From positions 1,488,001 through 1,552,000 of the forward strand of contig NZ_CP098401.1 of NCBI RefSeq assembly GCF_023674425.1: 64,000 bases of DNA, given 5' to 3'. The DNA is from Sphingomonas donggukensis (GTDB lineage: Bacteria > Pseudomonadota > Alphaproteobacteria > Sphingomonadales > Sphingomonadaceae). The position numbers were made by a program, and so were the translations under genes. Shown here in pieces: positions 9,335-19,224 of the stretch (positions are counted from its first letter, which is position 1; each line of letters begins with the position of its first letter). The notes beneath the pieces were generated by a model that did not search any database, was not told the origin of the DNA, and saw nothing but the letters and a program-made list of their open reading frames with translations.

Positions 9335-10342
9335 TTAGATCAGTCCGGCGAGCGGGCTCGATGGGTCGGCATAGCGACGCTTCGCCATGCGACCGGCGCG
9401 GTAGCTCAGGCGGCCCGCCTCGACCGCGGATTTCATCGCCGCGGCCATCAGGATCGGATCCTTCGCCTCGGCGATCGCGGTGTTCATCAGCACCCCGTCG
9501 CAACCGAGTTCCATCGCCGCCGCCGCGTCCGACGCGCAGCCGACGCCGGCATCGACCAGCACCGGCACTTTCGCGCCCTCCACGATCAGGCGGATGGTGA
9601 CCGAATTCTGGATACCGAGACCGGAGCCGATCGGCGCGCCCAGCGGCATGATCGCGACCGCGCCGACATCCTCCAGTCGCTTGGCGGCGATCGGATCGTC
9701 GACGCAATAGACCATCGGCAGGAAGCCTTCCTTGGCCAGCACCTCGGTCGCGCGCAATGTCTCGACCATGTCGGGATAGAGGGTGCGTGCCTCGCCCAGC
9801 ACCTCCAGCTTCACCAGATCCCAGCCGCCCGCCTCGCGCGCCAGCCGCAGCGTGCGGATCGCGCTCTCGGCGTCGAAGCAACCGGCGGTGTTGGGGAGGT
9901 AGGTCACTTTCTTCGGGTCGATGAAGTCGGTCAGCATCGGCGCATTGGGGTCGCTGACGTTCACGCGGCGGACGGCGACGGTCACGATCTCCGCGCCCGA
10001 CGCCTCCAGCGCGGCGGCGTTCTGGGCGAAGTCCTTGTATTTGCCGGTGCCGACGATCAGGCGCGAGCGGAAAGTGCGCCCGGCGACGGTCCATGTGTCG
10101 GCGTCGATCGGCGAAGCATGATCGCCACCCCCGACGAAGTGGACGATCTCCAGCTCGTCGCCATCCTCGACCAGCACCTGATCGAGCGTCGAGCGGGGTA
10201 CGACCTCCAGGTTGCGCTCGACCGCCAGCTTGGCGGGCACGAGGCCCAGGCTCTCCGCCAATCCGGCGATGGTCATGCCGGCGACGACGCGCTTGTGCTC
10301 GCCGTTCACGGTGATCGAGACGGTGCCGTCGGTGCTGGCCAA
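9335..10342 (-). CDS. thiG: Fused sulfur carrier ThiS / thiazole synthase ThiG
   Basis: A 335-residue fusion. Residues 1-73 are ThiS-like (ubiquitin fold, [11 protein letters not shown] near 9-19, ending in VHFVGGG at 67-73); residues 82-335 are ThiG, which makes the thiazole phosphate of thiamine from deoxyxylulose phosphate, dehydroglycine and ThiS-borne sulfur. The Schiff-base lysine is Lys178 in [10 protein letters not shown], equal to about residue 96 of free ThiG. The TTG start at 10342 is preferred: GGAG lies about 9 nt upstream and it begins the ThiS fold; a longer frame to 10453 would run over aroQ. The ThiS glycine tail is internal here, so it cannot be a free C-terminus without cleavage. 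Confidence 0.92.
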   Translation of the reverse strand: MASTDGTVSITVNGEHKRVVAGMTIAGLAESLGLVPAKLAVERNLEVVPRSTLDQVLVEDGDELEIVHFVGGGDHASPIDADTWTVAGRTFRSRLIVGTGKYKDFAQNAAALEASGAEIVTVAVRRVNVSDPNAPMLTDFIDPKKVTYLPNTAGCFDAESAIRTLRLAREAGGWDLVKLEVLGEARTLYPDMVETLRATEVLAKEGFLPMVYCVDDPIAAKRLEDVGAVAIMPLGAPIGSGLGIQNSVTIRLIVEGAKVPVLVDAGVGCASDAAAAMELGCDGVLMNTAIAEAKDPILMAAAMKSAVEAGRLSYRAGRMAKRRYADPSSPLAGLI

Positions 10343-10442
10343 GATGATATTCTCCGTTCTCGACTTCGCTCTGTTCGAGCGGGTAAGGATGCGGGCACGA
10401 TCTAGGTCCGCATGCCGGACGCCGCAACCGAAAGGCTGTTTC

Positions 10443-10877
10443 TTGGCCGACACCGTCTATGTCCTGAACGGCCCGAACCTGAACCTGCTCGGCATGCGCG
10501 AGCCGGAGATCTACGGCGCCGATACGCTCGACGATATCGCCGGAATGCTCGAGGACCGCGCCCGCGAACACGACGTGGAAATCGACCTGCGCCAGTCGAA
10601 CCACGAGGGGCATCTGGTCGACTGGCTGCACGAGGCGCAGGCGCATGATGCAAAGGCGGTGATCCTGAACGCCGGCGCCTTCACCCACACCTCGATCGCG
10701 CTGCACGACGCGATCAAGGCGATCCGCACGCCGGTGATCGAGGTGCACCTGTCCAACCCGCATGCCCGCGAGGACTTCCGCCACCTGAGTTATGTCGGTC
10801 GTGTCGCACGCGGAACCATCGCGGGGTTCGGCGCGCTTTCCTACCTTCTCGCGCTAGACGCCGCCGTCCGCTTCTGA
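10443..10877 (+). CDS. aroQ: Type II 3-dehydroquinate dehydratase
   Basis: Converts 3-dehydroquinate to 3-dehydroshikimate, the third step of the shikimate pathway, as a dodecameric cytoplasmic enzyme. It is 144 residues, the normal type II length. [18 protein letters not shown] near the N-terminus carries the catalytic Arg19 and Tyr24; HTS and HLSNPHARE follow. The start is TTG at 10443 with AAAGG about 6 nt upstream; no ATG fits the family start. It is divergent from thiSG (100-nt gap) and precedes accB by 32 nt. Confidence 0.95.
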   Translation: MADTVYVLNGPNLNLLGMREPEIYGADTLDDIAGMLEDRAREHDVEIDLRQSNHEGHLVDWLHEAQAHDAKAVILNAGAFTHTSIALHDAIKAIRTPVIEVHLSNPHAREDFRHLSYVGRVARGTIAGFGALSYLLALDAAVRF

Positions 10878-10909
10878 CAGAGGCACCCGCTTTCGAAATC
10901 GAGGGGCAA

Positions 10910-11401
10910 ATGAGCGACAAGACCAACCCATCAGGGGGCATGCACGTCGATATCGAGCTGGTCCGCCAGCTCGCGCAGGTGCTCGACGAAACCCAGCTGA
11001 CCGAGATCGAGGTCGAGGACGGCGACCGCAAGGTGCGCGTCGCGCGCCAGGCCGCACCGGCGCCGCAACAGGTGGCCTATGCCCCCGCGCCGGCACACGC
11101 CCCGGTTCCCGCAGCCGCCGCACCGACTGCCGCCGCGCCCGAGGCTGCACCTGCGCCGGTCGCCGCTGCCAATGCGGTCAAGTCGCCGATGGTCGGTACC
11201 GCCTATCTGGCGCCCAACCCCGAGGCGAAGAACTTTGTCAGCATCGGCCAGTCGGTCGCCGCCGGCGACACGCTGCTGATCGTCGAGGCGATGAAGGTGA
11301 TGAACCCGATCACCGCGCCCGCCGCCGGCACCGTCAAGGCGATCCTGGTCGAAAGCGGCCAGCCGGTCGAGTTCGATCAGCCCCTGGTCGTCGTCGAGTA
11401 A
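10910..11401 (+). CDS. accB: Acetyl-CoA carboxylase biotin carboxyl carrier protein
   Basis: Biotin carrier of acetyl-CoA carboxylase, the first step of fatty acid synthesis. It is 163 residues: an N-terminal helical part ([14 protein letters not shown]), an Ala/Pro linker at 48-88, and the biotinyl domain at 90-163 with EAMKVMN, Lys129 being the biotinylated residue. GAGGGG precedes the ATG closely. The stop is followed 2 nt later by accC. Confidence 0.97.
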   Translation: MSDKTNPSGGMHVDIELVRQLAQVLDETQLTEIEVEDGDRKVRVARQAAPAPQQVAYAPAPAHAPVPAAAAPTAAAPEAAPAPVAAANAVKSPMVGTAYLAPNPEAKNFVSIGQSVAAGDTLLIVEAMKVMNPITAPAAGTVKAILVESGQPVEFDQPLVVVE

Positions 11402-11403
11402 TC

Positions 11404-12762
11404 ATGCCCAAGATAAACAAGCTCCTGATCGCCAACCGTGGTGAGATCGCGCTGCGCATCCACCGTGCCTGCCACGAAATGGGGATCAAGACCGTCGCGG
11501 TGCATTCGACCGCCGACGCCGACGCCATGCACGTGCGGCTGGCGGACGAGGCGATCTGCATCGGGCCGCCGTCGGCGACCGACAGCTATCTGAATATCCC
11601 GAACATCATCTCGGCAGCCGAGATCAGCCACGCCGATGCGATCCATCCGGGCTATGGATTCCTCAGCGAAAACGCCAAGTTCGCCGAGATCGTCGAGGCG
11701 CACGGCCTGATCTTCGTCGGGCCGAAGCCCGAGCACATCGTGACGATGGGCGACAAGATCGAGGCGAAGCGCACCGCCGGCGCGCTCGGCCTGCCTTTGG
11801 TCCCCGGCTCCGACGGCGCGATCAGCGATATCGAGGAAGCCAAGGCGATTGCCGAGAAGGCCGGCTATCCCGTCATCATCAAGGCGGCGTCGGGCGGCGG
11901 CGGGCGCGGCATGAAGGTCGTGACCTCGCCCCAGGACCTCGAAGCGCAGATGCTGCAAGCGGGCAGCGAGGCGAAGGCCGCGTTCGGCGACGCCACCGTC
12001 TATCTCGAAAAATATCTCGGCAACCCGCGCCATATCGAGATCCAGATCTTCGGCGACGGCAAGGGCAACGCGATCCATCTGGGCGAGCGCGACTGCTCGC
12101 TCCAGCGCCGCCATCAAAAGGTGCTGGAGGAGGCCCCCTCCCCCGTCCTGTCCGCCGAGGAACGCGCGCGGATCGGCGGCGTGTGCGCGAAGGCGATGGC
12201 CGACATGGGCTATCGCGGTGCGGGCACGATCGAATTCCTGTGGGAAGACGGCGAATTCTACTTCATCGAGATGAATACCCGGCTGCAGGTCGAGCATCCG
12301 GTGACCGAGGCGATCACCGGCCTGGACCTGGTCCGCGAGCAGATCCGCATTGCCGAAGGGGAACCGCTGACGCTGCGCCAGGAGGACGTCGTTTTCCGCG
12401 GCCACGCGATCGAGTGCCGCATCAATGCCGAGAATCCGCGCACCTTCGCGCCCTCGCCCGGACTGGTGAAGGGCTATCATGCGCCGGGCGGCATGCACGT
12501 CCGGGTCGATAGCGGCCTGTACGCCGGGTACCGCGTGCCGCCCTATTACGACAGCATGATCGCCAAGCTGATCGTGTACGGTACCACCCGCGCCGGCGCG
12601 CTGCGCCGCCTGCGCCGCGCGCTGGAAGAGTTCGTGGTCGATGGTATCACCACGACCATCCCGCTCCATCAGGCGCTGCTCGACGATCCGGAGTTTCAAG
12701 CCGGCGACTATACGATCAAGTGGCTGGAGGAATGGCTCGCGAAGCAGGATCCCGCGGCGTGA
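11404..12762 (+). CDS. accC: Acetyl-CoA carboxylase biotin carboxylase subunit
   Basis: ATP-grasp enzyme that carboxylates the biotin of AccB with bicarbonate and ATP. It is 452 residues, the family length. It begins with [16 protein letters not shown], carries the glycine-rich ATP loop (SGGGGRGMK, about 160-168) and the catalytic segment [14 protein letters not shown] (about 286-299). The downstream gene starts within its stop codon (GTGA). Confidence 0.98.
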   Translation: MPKINKLLIANRGEIALRIHRACHEMGIKTVAVHSTADADAMHVRLADEAICIGPPSATDSYLNIPNIISAAEISHADAIHPGYGFLSENAKFAEIVEAHGLIFVGPKPEHIVTMGDKIEAKRTAGALGLPLVPGSDGAISDIEEAKAIAEKAGYPVIIKAASGGGGRGMKVVTSPQDLEAQMLQAGSEAKAAFGDATVYLEKYLGNPRHIEIQIFGDGKGNAIHLGERDCSLQRRHQKVLEEAPSPVLSAEERARIGGVCAKAMADMGYRGAGTIEFLWEDGEFYFIEMNTRLQVEHPVTEAITGLDLVREQIRIAEGEPLTLRQEDVVFRGHAIECRINAENPRTFAPSPGLVKGYHAPGGMHVRVDSGLYAGYRVPPYYDSMIAKLIVYGTTRAGALRRLRRALEEFVVDGITTTIPLHQALLDDPEFQAGDYTIKWLEEWLAKQDPAA

Positions 12763-13055
12763 TCCTTGTGACGGGCAGCGTGGTCGCGCGGCCCGACACT
12801 TTCGCCGACGTACTGCGGCTGTCGCTGGAGCATGTGCATCGCTCCCGGACCGAGCCAGGCTGCATCGCCCACGCCGTGCACCGCGATTGCGAGGACGATC
12901 TGCGGCTGGTGTTCGTCGAGCGCTGGGCGGACATGGCGGCGCTCACCGCGCATTTCGCGGTGCCGGCGTCGCGGGCGTTCGGCAAGGCGCTGGCAGGGCT
13001 CGCCGCGCGGGCGCCCGACCTGCAGATCTACGACGCGAGCGAAATCCGTCCATGA
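12759..13055 (+). CDS. Antibiotic biosynthesis monooxygenase (ABM) domain protein
   Basis: A 98-residue single-domain protein of the ABM dimeric alpha-beta-barrel family. The conserved elements [12 protein letters not shown] and [15 protein letters not shown] match quinol monooxygenase-like members such as YgiN. The GTG at 12759 overlaps the accC stop (GTGA), so it is coupled to accC; its stop overlaps the arsC start (ATGA). Members oxidise quinols or cope with reactive electrophiles, or only bind them; the substrate is not known here. Confidence 0.82.
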   Translation: MILVTGSVVARPDTFADVLRLSLEHVHRSRTEPGCIAHAVHRDCEDDLRLVFVERWADMAALTAHFAVPASRAFGKALAGLAARAPDLQIYDASEIRP

Positions 13056-13396
13056 AGGCGACCATCTGGCACAACCCGCGCTGCGGCACATCGCGCAAGA
13101 CGCTGGACATCCTGCGCGAGACGCCGGGCGTCGAGGTCGAGGTGATCGAGTATCTGGCGACGCCGCCCACCCGTGAGACGCTTGCGGCGCTGTACGCTCG
13201 CGCCGGCATGACCCCGCGCGACGGCTTGCGCGCGAAGGAGCCGCTGGCGACCGAGATGGCGCTTGCGTCGGCCAGCGACGACGCCATCCTCGATGCGATG
13301 ATGGCGCACCCGATCCTCATCAACCGCCCGCTGGTCGCGACCGACAAGGGCGTCCGCCTGTGTCGGCCGCAAGACGTCGTGAAGGAAATCCTGTGA
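13052..13396 (+). CDS. arsC: ArsC-family arsenate reductase (glutaredoxin type)
   Basis: A 114-residue thioredoxin-fold protein of the ArsC family, which reduces arsenate to arsenite with glutathione and glutaredoxin. The nucleophile is Cys11 in HNPRCGTSRKTL; Arg60, Arg92 (INRPLV) and Arg105 match the three anion-binding arginines of the plasmid R773 enzyme. No other ars gene is near, so a housekeeping role of the YffB/Spx-like kind is possible. ATG overlaps the preceding stop (ATGA) and its own stop overlaps the next GTG (GTGA). Confidence 0.88.
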   Translation: MKATIWHNPRCGTSRKTLDILRETPGVEVEVIEYLATPPTRETLAALYARAGMTPRDGLRAKEPLATEMALASASDDAILDAMMAHPILINRPLVATDKGVRLCRPQDVVKEIL

Positions 13397-14850
13397 GCGA
13401 GACCCCGCCCGTCCTGGTCCCCGGCGAAACCTGCTGGCGGATCGAGCAGGCGACGCGCGCCACCGTCATCGTCGATGCCGACGATTATTTCCGCGTCGCG
13501 CGCCGCGCGATGGTGGCGGCCAAGCACCAGATCCTGCTGATCGGATGGGACTTCGACGCGCGCATCCGCCTGGGCGGCAGCGAGCCGCCCGAGGACGACG
13601 GGCCCGAGGAAGTCGGCGACTTCATCAGCTGGCTGATCGAACGCACGCCGACGCTGAACGTCTATCTGCTGCGCTGGGACGTCGGCGCGCTCAAATCGCT
13701 GACGCGGGGCAAGACCGCGCTGACCGTGCTGAATTGGATGCGCCACGACCGCATCCACACCAAGCTGGACGGCCACCATCCGACCGGCGCGTCGCACCAC
13801 CAGAAGATCGTGGTGATCGACGACTGCCTGGCCTTCTGCGGCGGTATCGACATGACCGCGGGCCGGTGGGACACGCGCGCGCACCGCGACGACGATCCCT
13901 TGCGCGTGCTGCCGAACGGCGACGCTTACGAGCCATGGCACGACGCGACGACCGCGTTGCAGGGGCCGGTCGCGGCGGCGCTGGGCGAATTGTCGCGCGA
14001 TCGCTGGGCAGTCGCCGGGGGCGATCCCATCGACGCCCCGCCCGAGACGCAGGGGTGCTGGCCGGACGGCCTGCCGGTCGATTTCACCGACCTGCCCGTC
14101 GCTATCGCGCGCACCGTGCCCGAGATGGACGACCAGCAGCCGGTCCACGAGATCGAATCGCTGTACCTGGCGGCGATCGCGTCGGCCAAGCGCTTCATCT
14201 ACGCCGAAAGCCAGTATTTCGCGTCGCGCCGCGTCGCCGAGGCGATCGGCAAGCGGCTGCAGGAGCCCGACGGTCCCGAGATCGTCATCATAAACCCCGA
14301 AAGCGCCGATGGCTGGCTGGAGCCGCTGGCGATGGACACCGCCCGCGCACGGCTGGTCGAGGCGCTGCGCCGCCGCGATCCGCACCGGCGGCTGCGCCTG
14401 TTCCTGCCCTTCACCGCCAAGGGCGAGGCGATCTACGTCCATGCCAAGGTACTGGTGGTCGACGAGCGGCTGCTGCGCGTCGGCTCGTCGAACTTCAACA
14501 ACCGGTCGATGCGCCTGGACACCGAATGCGACGTCGCGCTGACCGCGGGCAACCCCGCGACCGCGGCGTGCATCGCGCGGATTCGCGACGGCCTGATCGC
14601 CGAGCATCTCGGGCGGTCGGTGGACGAGGTTGCTGAATCGCTGGCGACGACGGGATCGCTGATCGCCACGATCGAGCAACTGCGCGGGCCAGGCCGGACG
14701 CTACGCGACTATGTGGTGCCCGAATTGTCGTCGGTCGAGGAATGGCTGGCCGACAACGAGGTGCTCGATCCCGAGAACCCCGACGACATGTTCGAGGCGA
14801 CGACCGGCGGGCTCCTTCGCGGGCTGGCGCGGCGCGTCAGGGGCGGATGA
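13393..14850 (+). CDS. Phospholipase D-like (HKD) family protein
   Basis: A 485-residue cytoplasmic-looking protein with two HKD motifs: H136-x-K138-x4-D143 (HHQKIVVID) and a second near 349-356 (HAKVLVVDE, then GSSNFNNRS). Both are complete, so it should be an active transphosphatidylase, hydrolase or cardiolipin synthase-like enzyme. There is no transmembrane segment, unlike ClsA; it is closer to the eukaryote-like PLD group of bacteria. GTG at 13393 is coupled to arsC (GTGA). Its 3' end overlaps the convergent PAS-domain gene by 14 nt. Confidence 0.88.
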   Translation: MSETPPVLVPGETCWRIEQATRATVIVDADDYFRVARRAMVAAKHQILLIGWDFDARIRLGGSEPPEDDGPEEVGDFISWLIERTPTLNVYLLRWDVGALKSLTRGKTALTVLNWMRHDRIHTKLDGHHPTGASHHQKIVVIDDCLAFCGGIDMTAGRWDTRAHRDDDPLRVLPNGDAYEPWHDATTALQGPVAAALGELSRDRWAVAGGDPIDAPPETQGCWPDGLPVDFTDLPVAIARTVPEMDDQQPVHEIESLYLAAIASAKRFIYAESQYFASRRVAEAIGKRLQEPDGPEIVIINPESADGWLEPLAMDTARARLVEALRRRDPHRRLRLFLPFTAKGEAIYVHAKVLVVDERLLRVGSSNFNNRSMRLDTECDVALTAGNPATAACIARIRDGLIAEHLGRSVDEVAESLATTGSLIATIEQLRGPGRTLRDYVVPELSSVEEWLADNEVLDPENPDDMFEATTGGLLRGLARRVRGG

Positions 14851-15274
14851 CGCCCGCCGCGACGTCGGCGGTGATATCCTGTTTCAGCCCGTAGAGGTGG
14901 GTCGCGCGCCCGCCGGCATGCGCGGTGTCGGCGGTCAGGCGCATCCAGCGTTCGGCCCCGTCGGCGCGGACGATCCGCGCCTCGAACGTGAAGCTGCCGC
15001 AGGTCGCGATCGCGTGGCTGCGCAGATAGTCGAGCATGGTGCGCGATTCGGGGGCGTACATCGCGACGATCTCGCGCCGGTCGAGCCGGTGCTCGCGGGG
15101 CACCCCGAACAGCGCGAACACGCCCGGCGCCCAGGTCAGCGAATCATCCGCCAGGTCGCACTGCCACGCAGCGGGCAGGCTTTCGAGCGGGCCGGCGTCA
15201 ATGGTTTCCCCCGCCCGCGCAACGGGTTGCGGCGCAAGGATTGCGGGTGCCGTGAAGGTGAGCCGCTGCGTCAT
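14837..15274 (-). CDS. PAS-domain sensory protein (stand-alone)
   Basis: A 145-residue protein consisting of one PAS/PAC-like domain: WQCDLADDSLTWAPGVFALF near 32-51 and the PAC end WMRLTADTAHAGGRATHLYG then LKQDITA near the C-terminus. No kinase, cyclase or output domain is attached, so it must act by binding a partner. The ATG at 15274 has GGGG at about 5 nt; a longer in-frame start at 15331 is possible but lacks a better ribosome site. It converges on the PLD gene with a 14-nt 3' overlap. Confidence 0.75.
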   Translation of the reverse strand: MTQRLTFTAPAILAPQPVARAGETIDAGPLESLPAAWQCDLADDSLTWAPGVFALFGVPREHRLDRREIVAMYAPESRTMLDYLRSHAIATCGSFTFEARIVRADGAERWMRLTADTAHAGGRATHLYGLKQDITADVAAGVIRP

Positions 15275-15369
15275 GCATTCCCCGTAATGCCCAGTGGTAA
15301 ACAGGGTATTCGCGAGCCGGTCGCGCGGCAAGGTGACGCGGGCGCCGCGGCTGGCTAAGGGGTGCGGCC

Positions 15370-17604
15370 ATGACCGGAATCACGCCCCAAATCGTCGCCG
15401 ATCACGGCCTGTCCCCCGACGAATATGATCGCGTGCTGCACGCGCTGGGGCGCGAGCCGAATCTGGTCGAGCTCGGCATCTTTTCGGTCATGTGGTCCGA
15501 ACACTGCAGCTACAAATCCAGCCGCATCCACCTGAAAAAGCTGCCGACAACCGGCCCGCAAGTCATCTGCGGCCCCGGCGAGAACGCCGGCATCGTCGAT
15601 ATCGGCCCCGACGCGGACGGCCGCGCGCAGTGCGCGGTGTTCAAGATGGAGAGCCACAACCACCCGTCGTACATCGAACCCTATCAGGGCGCGGCGACCG
15701 GGGTCGGCGGTATCCTGCGCGACGTGTTCACGATGGGGGCGCGGCCCGTCGCCAACATGAACGCGCTGCGCTTCGGGTCGCCCGACCATCCGAAGATGCG
15801 CCACCTGATCGCCGGCGTCGTCCACGGCATCGGCGGCTACGGCAATTGCGTGGGCGTGCCGACCGTCGGCGGCGAGGTGAATTTCCACCCCGCGTACGAC
15901 GGCAACATCCTGGTCAACGCCATGACGGTCGGCGTCGCGCATACCGACAAGATCTTCTATTCCGCAGCGTCGGGCGTCGGCAATCCGATCGTCTATGTCG
16001 GGTCGAAGACCGGGCGCGACGGCATCCACGGCGCGACGATGGCGAGCGCCGATTTCGGCGAGGACGCGGACGCCAAGCGCCCGACCGTGCAGGTCGGCGA
16101 CCCTTTCACCGAGAAGCTGCTGATCGAGGCGTGCCTGGAGCTGATGGCGACCGACGTGATCGTCGCGATCCAGGACATGGGCGCCGCGGGCCTTACCTCC
16201 TCCTCGGTCGAAATGGCGTCGAAGGGCGGGGTCGGCATCGAGTTGGTGATGGACGACGTCCCCCAGCGCGAGGAGGGCATGACCCCGTACGAGATGATGC
16301 TGAGCGAAAGCCAGGAGCGGATGCTGATGGTGCTGAAGCCCGGCCGCGAGGCCGAGGCGGAGGCGATCTTCCGCAAATGGGAGCTGGATTTCGCAGTCAT
16401 CGGGCGGGTGACCGACACCGGTCGCATGGTCCTGAAATTCCAAGGCGAGACTGTGTGCGACATCCCGCTGGGGCCGCTGGCCGACGATGCGCCCGCCTAT
16501 GACCGCCCCTGGGTGCCGACCCCGGCGAGGCAGGCGATCACCGACGCGCCGGAGACCGACGATCTCGCCGCCGATCTCATCACGCTGATGGGCTCGCCCG
16601 ACCTGGCCAGCCGGCGGTGGATCTGGGAACAGTACGACCACATGGTCGGCGGCGACACGGTGCAGCGCCCCGGCGGCGATGCCGCGGTGGTGCGCGTCCA
16701 CGGCACGCGCAAGGGCCTCGCGATCGCGACCGACTGCACCCCACGCTACTGCTTCGCCGACCCGGTCGAGGGCGGAAAGCAGGCGATTGCCGAGACCTGG
16801 CGCAATCTGTGCGCGGTCGGTGCGAAGCCGCTGGGGGCGACCGACTGCATGAACTTCGCCAACCCGCAGCGCCCGGAAATCATGGGGCAGTTCGTCGGCT
16901 GTATCGAGGGGATGGCCGAGGCGTGCCGCGCGCTCGACTTCCCGATCGTGTCGGGGAACGTCAGCCTGTACAACGAGAGCAAGGCGACCGGCGGCGGCAG
17001 CGCGATCCTGCCCACGCCGGCGATCGGCGGGGTCGGCTTGCTCGACGATTACGAGGCGTCGGCGACGATCGCGTTCAAGGGCACCGGCGACGTGCTGGTC
17101 GTGATCGGCGATCGCCGCGGCGATCTGGGCCAGTCGCTATGGCTGCGCGAGATCAAGGGCCGCGAGGACGGTCCGCCGCCGCGCGTCGACCTGGCCGCCG
17201 AGCGCCGCGCCGGCGATTTCGTTCGCGCCCAAATCGGCAAGGGCGCGCTGACCGCGGTGCACGACGTGTCCGATGGCGGGCTGATCGTGGCGGTCGCCGA
17301 AATGGCGCTGGCCGGGGGCATCGGCGCGATGCTGTCGCTGCCCACGCCGCGTGGACTCGCCGCGACCTATTTCGCCGAGGACCAAGGGCTGTACGTCGCG
17401 ACCGTCGACGACGCGCACTTGCTCGATTTCCTGAAGGCGTCGACCGAGGCGGGTGTCGAGGTCGAGCGAATCGGCCGCACGATCGCCGGTCGGATCATCG
17501 TCGAATGCCACGATGCCGACCACGTCGTGCCGCTGGAGACGTTGCGCGCGGCGCACGAAGGGTTCTTCGCGGCGCTCATGGGGCCGACGGCGGTAGCGGC
17601 TTGA
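15370..17604 (+). CDS. purL: Phosphoribosylformylglycinamidine synthase subunit PurL
   Basis: Small-type PurL (744 residues) that, with PurQ and PurS, makes FGAM from FGAR, ATP and ammonia in purine biosynthesis. Recognisable parts are [12 protein letters not shown] near 41-52 (ATP site), [20 protein letters not shown] near 97-116, and the tandem C-terminal repeat with HDVSDGGL. Length and order are normal for alphaproteobacterial PurL. It stands alone; a REP-like palindrome separates it from the convergent timA gene. Confidence 0.98.
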   Translation: MTGITPQIVADHGLSPDEYDRVLHALGREPNLVELGIFSVMWSEHCSYKSSRIHLKKLPTTGPQVICGPGENAGIVDIGPDADGRAQCAVFKMESHNHPSYIEPYQGAATGVGGILRDVFTMGARPVANMNALRFGSPDHPKMRHLIAGVVHGIGGYGNCVGVPTVGGEVNFHPAYDGNILVNAMTVGVAHTDKIFYSAASGVGNPIVYVGSKTGRDGIHGATMASADFGEDADAKRPTVQVGDPFTEKLLIEACLELMATDVIVAIQDMGAAGLTSSSVEMASKGGVGIELVMDDVPQREEGMTPYEMMLSESQERMLMVLKPGREAEAEAIFRKWELDFAVIGRVTDTGRMVLKFQGETVCDIPLGPLADDAPAYDRPWVPTPARQAITDAPETDDLAADLITLMGSPDLASRRWIWEQYDHMVGGDTVQRPGGDAAVVRVHGTRKGLAIATDCTPRYCFADPVEGGKQAIAETWRNLCAVGAKPLGATDCMNFANPQRPEIMGQFVGCIEGMAEACRALDFPIVSGNVSLYNESKATGGGSAILPTPAIGGVGLLDDYEASATIAFKGTGDVLVVIGDRRGDLGQSLWLREIKGREDGPPPRVDLAAERRAGDFVRAQIGKGALTAVHDVSDGGLIVAVAEMALAGGIGAMLSLPTPRGLAATYFAEDQGLYVATVDDAHLLDFLKASTEAGVEVERIGRTIAGRIIVECHDADHVVPLETLRAAHEGFFAALMGPTAVAA

Positions 17605-17688
17605 GCGTGTCGAAGCTGAGCCGGTCCAAGTGATCGGTTCAACCTGCGGCAACGGTAAGAATTAGAGGGCTGATCGTCGCCCTCGCCC

Positions 17689-17762
17689 GTTGGTTTCGAG
17701 CGTAGCCGAGAAACGCTGCGCTCCGATCGTGGCTGTTTCTCGACTTCGCTCGAAACGAACGG
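17689..17762. repeat. REP-like imperfect palindrome, copy A
   Basis: Left arm 17690-17714 and right arm 17736-17760 are inverted copies of a module that contains TTTCTCGACT and CGCTCGAAACGAAC. The same right arm recurs at 27415-27441. It lies between the convergent purL and timA stops and could stop transcription from both sides. Confidence 0.7.
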
Positions 17763-17776
17763 CGTGAGTAAAACCC

Positions 17777-18424
17777 TCACACCTCGTCGGTGTCGGCCAG
17801 CTTCCAGTTGGGATCGTCGCTCTTCAGCGTGCGGCGGAAGGTCCAGGCGTCGTGCGTCTCGACCGCGTCGGTCATCGATCCGGCAATGACGACGCCGCCC
17901 TTGTCGCGAGTGATCGCGGCGATGTCGGCGTCGAAGCGCATCGTGATGCTGGCGACACGGCCCGTGACCGACGCCTCGGCGATGGCGGCGCGCTCGATCG
18001 CGACCAGGCGGTTCTCCAGCGTCTCGCCCGCTGCTTCGCGCGCGTCGATCGCGGCGAAGAATTCGGCGCGGACCTCATCCTCCAGCAGCCAGCCGAGCGT
18101 GTCCTTGTCGCCCGCCCAGAACGCCTCGAGGATCATGCGATAGGCCGACTTCGCCCCGTCCACGAACTGCGCCACGTCGAAGCCGGGATCGGCCTGGACG
18201 ATCGCGCGCAAACCACCCTCAGCACCGCTCTCGATCGCCTTGGGCGCCGGCTCGCGCACGTCGGCGGGCACGTCGATCGTGCGCGGCGGCTGGTTGATGC
18301 CCAGCCGCTCCTCGACCGGCTTGGCCAAGGTCTGCTCGTGCCCGGTCCGCTTGCCCAGCACCGAGTACAGACGCAGCGCCAGGAAACCGGCGACCATCGC
18401 GAGCAGGATGACGTAAAAGGACAC
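17777..18424 (-). CDS. Tim44/TimA family membrane-associated adaptor protein
   Basis: A 215-residue protein with one N-terminal membrane segment (VSFYVILLAMVAGFLALRLY, residues 1-20) and a C-terminal Tim44-like domain (about 75-213; QFVDGAKSAYRMILEAFWAGD). In alphaproteobacteria this protein (TimA) sits in the inner membrane facing the periplasm-free cytosolic side and lies next to secB; its job is not firmly known. GTG at 18424 is chosen since GGAGG lies 5 nt upstream and it starts the membrane helix. Divergent from secB across a 210-nt gap. Confidence 0.85.
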   Translation of the reverse strand: MSFYVILLAMVAGFLALRLYSVLGKRTGHEQTLAKPVEERLGINQPPRTIDVPADVREPAPKAIESGAEGGLRAIVQADPGFDVAQFVDGAKSAYRMILEAFWAGDKDTLGWLLEDEVRAEFFAAIDAREAAGETLENRLVAIERAAIAEASVTGRVASITMRFDADIAAITRDKGGVVIAGSMTDAVETHDAWTFRRTLKSDDPNWKLADTDEV

Positions 18425-18634
18425 TCGACCTCCACAACGGGGCACGCCGCCCCAGATACGCAACCGCCAACATAGGCGTTCGGCGGCTCAACTACAAACC
18501 GGCGTTACGCGGAGCCGCCCTAACGCGACGTTGAAACCGCCCGCCGCGGCTGCTAGTCGCCCGACCTGATTTTTCACGCCGGGCCACAACCGCAAACGCA
18601 TCACCGGTCCCAAGCGTTGCACGAAGGAAGCATC

Positions 18635-19144
18635 ATGGCAGACGAGAATTTCGGCGCGGGCGGCGAACCGCTGGCAAATGGCGCGGATACGGCCCCCGTG
18701 GCGGGTGTGATCTCGCAATATGTGAAGGACCTGTCGTTCGAGAACCCGAACGCGCCCGCGATCTACCAGACGCCGGGCGCGCCGAAGATCGACGTCGGCT
18801 TCAACATCGGCGCCGCCAAGGTCGGCGAGGACGTCCACGAGGTCATGTTGAAGATCGACGTGCGCGCCGAGACCGAGGATGGCCAGGCCGCGTTCGTCGT
18901 CGACCTGACGTTCGGCGGGCTGTTCGGCCTGCGCAACATCCCCGACGAGCATGTCCAGCCGTTCCTGCTGGGCGAGGCGCCGCGCATCCTGTTCCCGTTC
19001 GCGCGCCGCATCGTGGCTGACGCCGTCCGTGACGGCGGCTTCCCGCCGCTGCTGCTCGATCCGATCGATTTCGGCCAGCTGTACATGCAGCAGCTCGCCG
19101 AGCAGGGCGCGCTGGCCGAGGGCGAGCCGGCGGGCCAGGCGTAA
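18635..19144 (+). CDS. secB: Protein-export chaperone SecB
   Basis: Tetrameric cytoplasmic chaperone that keeps preproteins unfolded and hands them to SecA. It is 169 residues, usual for alphaproteobacteria. Visible motifs are YVKDLSFENPNAP and the Asp/Glu-rich SecA-contact region (EVMLKIDVRAETEDGQAAFV), then APRILFPFARRIVAD. An ATG at 18635 with GAAGGAA upstream is preferred over the frame's earlier in-frame codon at 18617. Confidence 0.97.
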   Translation: MADENFGAGGEPLANGADTAPVAGVISQYVKDLSFENPNAPAIYQTPGAPKIDVGFNIGAAKVGEDVHEVMLKIDVRAETEDGQAAFVVDLTFGGLFGLRNIPDEHVQPFLLGEAPRILFPFARRIVADAVRDGGFPPLLLDPIDFGQLYMQQLAEQGALAEGEPAGQA

Positions 19145-19158
19145 GACTTCGATCCTGT

Positions 19159-19186
19159 CGCCGCGCGTGCTTCGGGACGCGCGGCG
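19159..19186 (+). terminator. GC-rich hairpin after secB
   Basis: Perfect 10-bp arms (19159-19168 and 19177-19186) with an 8-base loop, 14 nt after the secB stop and 38 nt before murJ. It has no T-run, so termination would need help; it may only be a stabilising hairpin. Confidence 0.35.
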
Positions 19187-19224
19187 GGGATGACCGGTAT
19201 GACGGCTGAGCGGGGGCGACCCAG

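Noticed and set aside
10343..10442. A TPP riboswitch before thiSG.
   Set aside because: The 100-nt gap with aroQ has no thi-box sequence (CUGAGA/ACCUGAUC-type); only a weak -35/-10 and a half REP element are seen.
13545..14636. Long alternative frame inside the PLD gene (363 codons).
   Set aside because: It is a +2 frame of a gene with two good HKD motifs; composition is Arg/Gly-rich.
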